From: Actinomycetales bacterium
GTDB lineage: Bacteria; Actinomycetota; Actinomycetes; Mycobacteriales; Mycobacteriaceae
DNA length: 18,078 bases
Reading direction: 5' to 3'
NCBI GenBank assembly: GCA_012838715.1
Contig: DUOR01000077.1
Coordinates: 1-18,078, forward strand
This document shows, in pieces, positions 17,973 through 18,078 of the stretch. Both the position numbers and the translations under genes were made by a program. Each line of letters opens with the position of its first letter. The first letter of the stretch is position 1. Below the pieces are notes generated by a model. The model had not been told where the DNA came from. It did no database searches and saw nothing but the letters and a program-made list of their open reading frames with translations.

Positions 17973-17976
17973 CTAG
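17011..17976 (+). CDS. IS481-family transposase
   Basis: 321 residues from the ATG at 17011; a GTG at 16963 in the same frame would add 16 residues but lacks support. The N-terminus has a helix-turn-helix (AAERFQVSASTAHKWSRRY, 30-48) and a second HTH (about 85-108). The rve/integrase core has the DDE triad Asp144 (HMD), Asp226 (MTDNG) and Glu262 (VERFN), with the family's 35-residue D-E gap, followed by HHRPHSALGG and P-AEVVHN. All key residues are intact, so it could be active. The TAG stop is not inside the element: it is made of the last three bases of the flanking CTAG target copy. Confidence 0.95.
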   Translation: MTHANAPLTPTGRLRLAQLIVNDGWSCARAAERFQVSASTAHKWSRRYRDGLPMTDRSSRPAASPNQTTQRTERRIVKLRHTRRWGPARIAYHLGLVPSTVHRVLRRYRMPALACLDQATGLPVRRMPVNSYVHDAPGDMVHMDIKKLGRIPDGGGWRKLGRGNDKTKGHSGVGYAYLHHVVDDCSRLAYSEILGDEKKDTVAGFWNRARDFFTGYGIGISRVMTDNGPAYRSRLFNNVLAAQQVKHIFTRPYRPQTNGKVERFNRTLAAEWAYADTYDGEAARAQQYPRWLHHYNHHRPHSALGGLTPAEVVHNLTGHNT

Positions 17977-18078
17977 CCCGGAAACCCCATGCACAGATGC
18001 TGACCAGCGCGCCACAACTCGGCCCACACTGGGCGCTGGGCCTCAGGGACAACTGCGTCGCCGGCTCTCGACGTCGGA
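17977..18078. other. Right flank after the IS; no recognisable gene
   Basis: 102 bases. No open frame with a start and ribosome binding site is visible, and it does not resemble pcaC or pcaO coding sequence. Since the same side would carry the rest of the pca operon if the IS had simply inserted, this flank is uninformative or represents other DNA. Confidence 0.4.

Overview
The window is about 18 kb of chromosome from a high-GC actinobacterium, most likely a Corynebacterium. The product families and the gene order (valS-folC, mdh with a neighbouring TetR gene, clpX, then pcaJ-pcaI / pcaR-pcaF-pcaD) match, from memory, the arrangement in Corynebacterium glutamicum. The strong third-position G+C bias, which produces huge open antisense frames, points to a G+C-rich species.

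Region 1 (1-7138) is housekeeping. A minus-strand operon runs valS, folC and then a partial gene leaving the left edge, joined by ATGA stop/start overlaps. valS seems to be transcribed as a leaderless mRNA. Upstream lies mdh (minus), which is divergent from a TetR-family regulator (plus). A strong bidirectional terminator separates that regulator from clpX (minus).

Region 2 (8402-16780) is an aromatic-acid block. Two transporters of unrelated families, BenE and an AAHS-type MFS symporter, lie beside the lower beta-ketoadipate pathway: pcaD (enol-lactone to beta-ketoadipate), pcaIJ (CoA transfer) and pcaF (thiolysis to succinyl-CoA and acetyl-CoA). The IclR-type regulator gene pcaR sits between the divergent pcaIJ and pcaFD units. 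A shared 15-bp operator-like palindrome, GTKCG-N5-CGMAC, occurs before benE (1), before the MFS gene (3) and in the pcaI/pcaR intergenic region (1, plus a half-site). It closely resembles the known PcaU/PcaR boxes of other bacteria. The simplest reading is that PcaR controls uptake and lower-pathway catabolism as one regulon.

Region 3 (16864-17976) is a complete IS481-family element bounded by CTAG repeats, inserted just after pcaD. The pcaC/B/G/H genes expected next are not seen before the right edge.

Smaller oddities include a His/Asp-rich N-terminal extension on FolC, a GGN minisatellite inside pcaD between catalytic Asp and His, a 17-bp tandem repeat behind pcaJ, an inverted repeat over the MFS-gene promoter, and a short dispersed intergenic repeat. 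I found no RNA genes, CRISPR array or clear new defence system. The most noteworthy item is the inferred five-site operator network.
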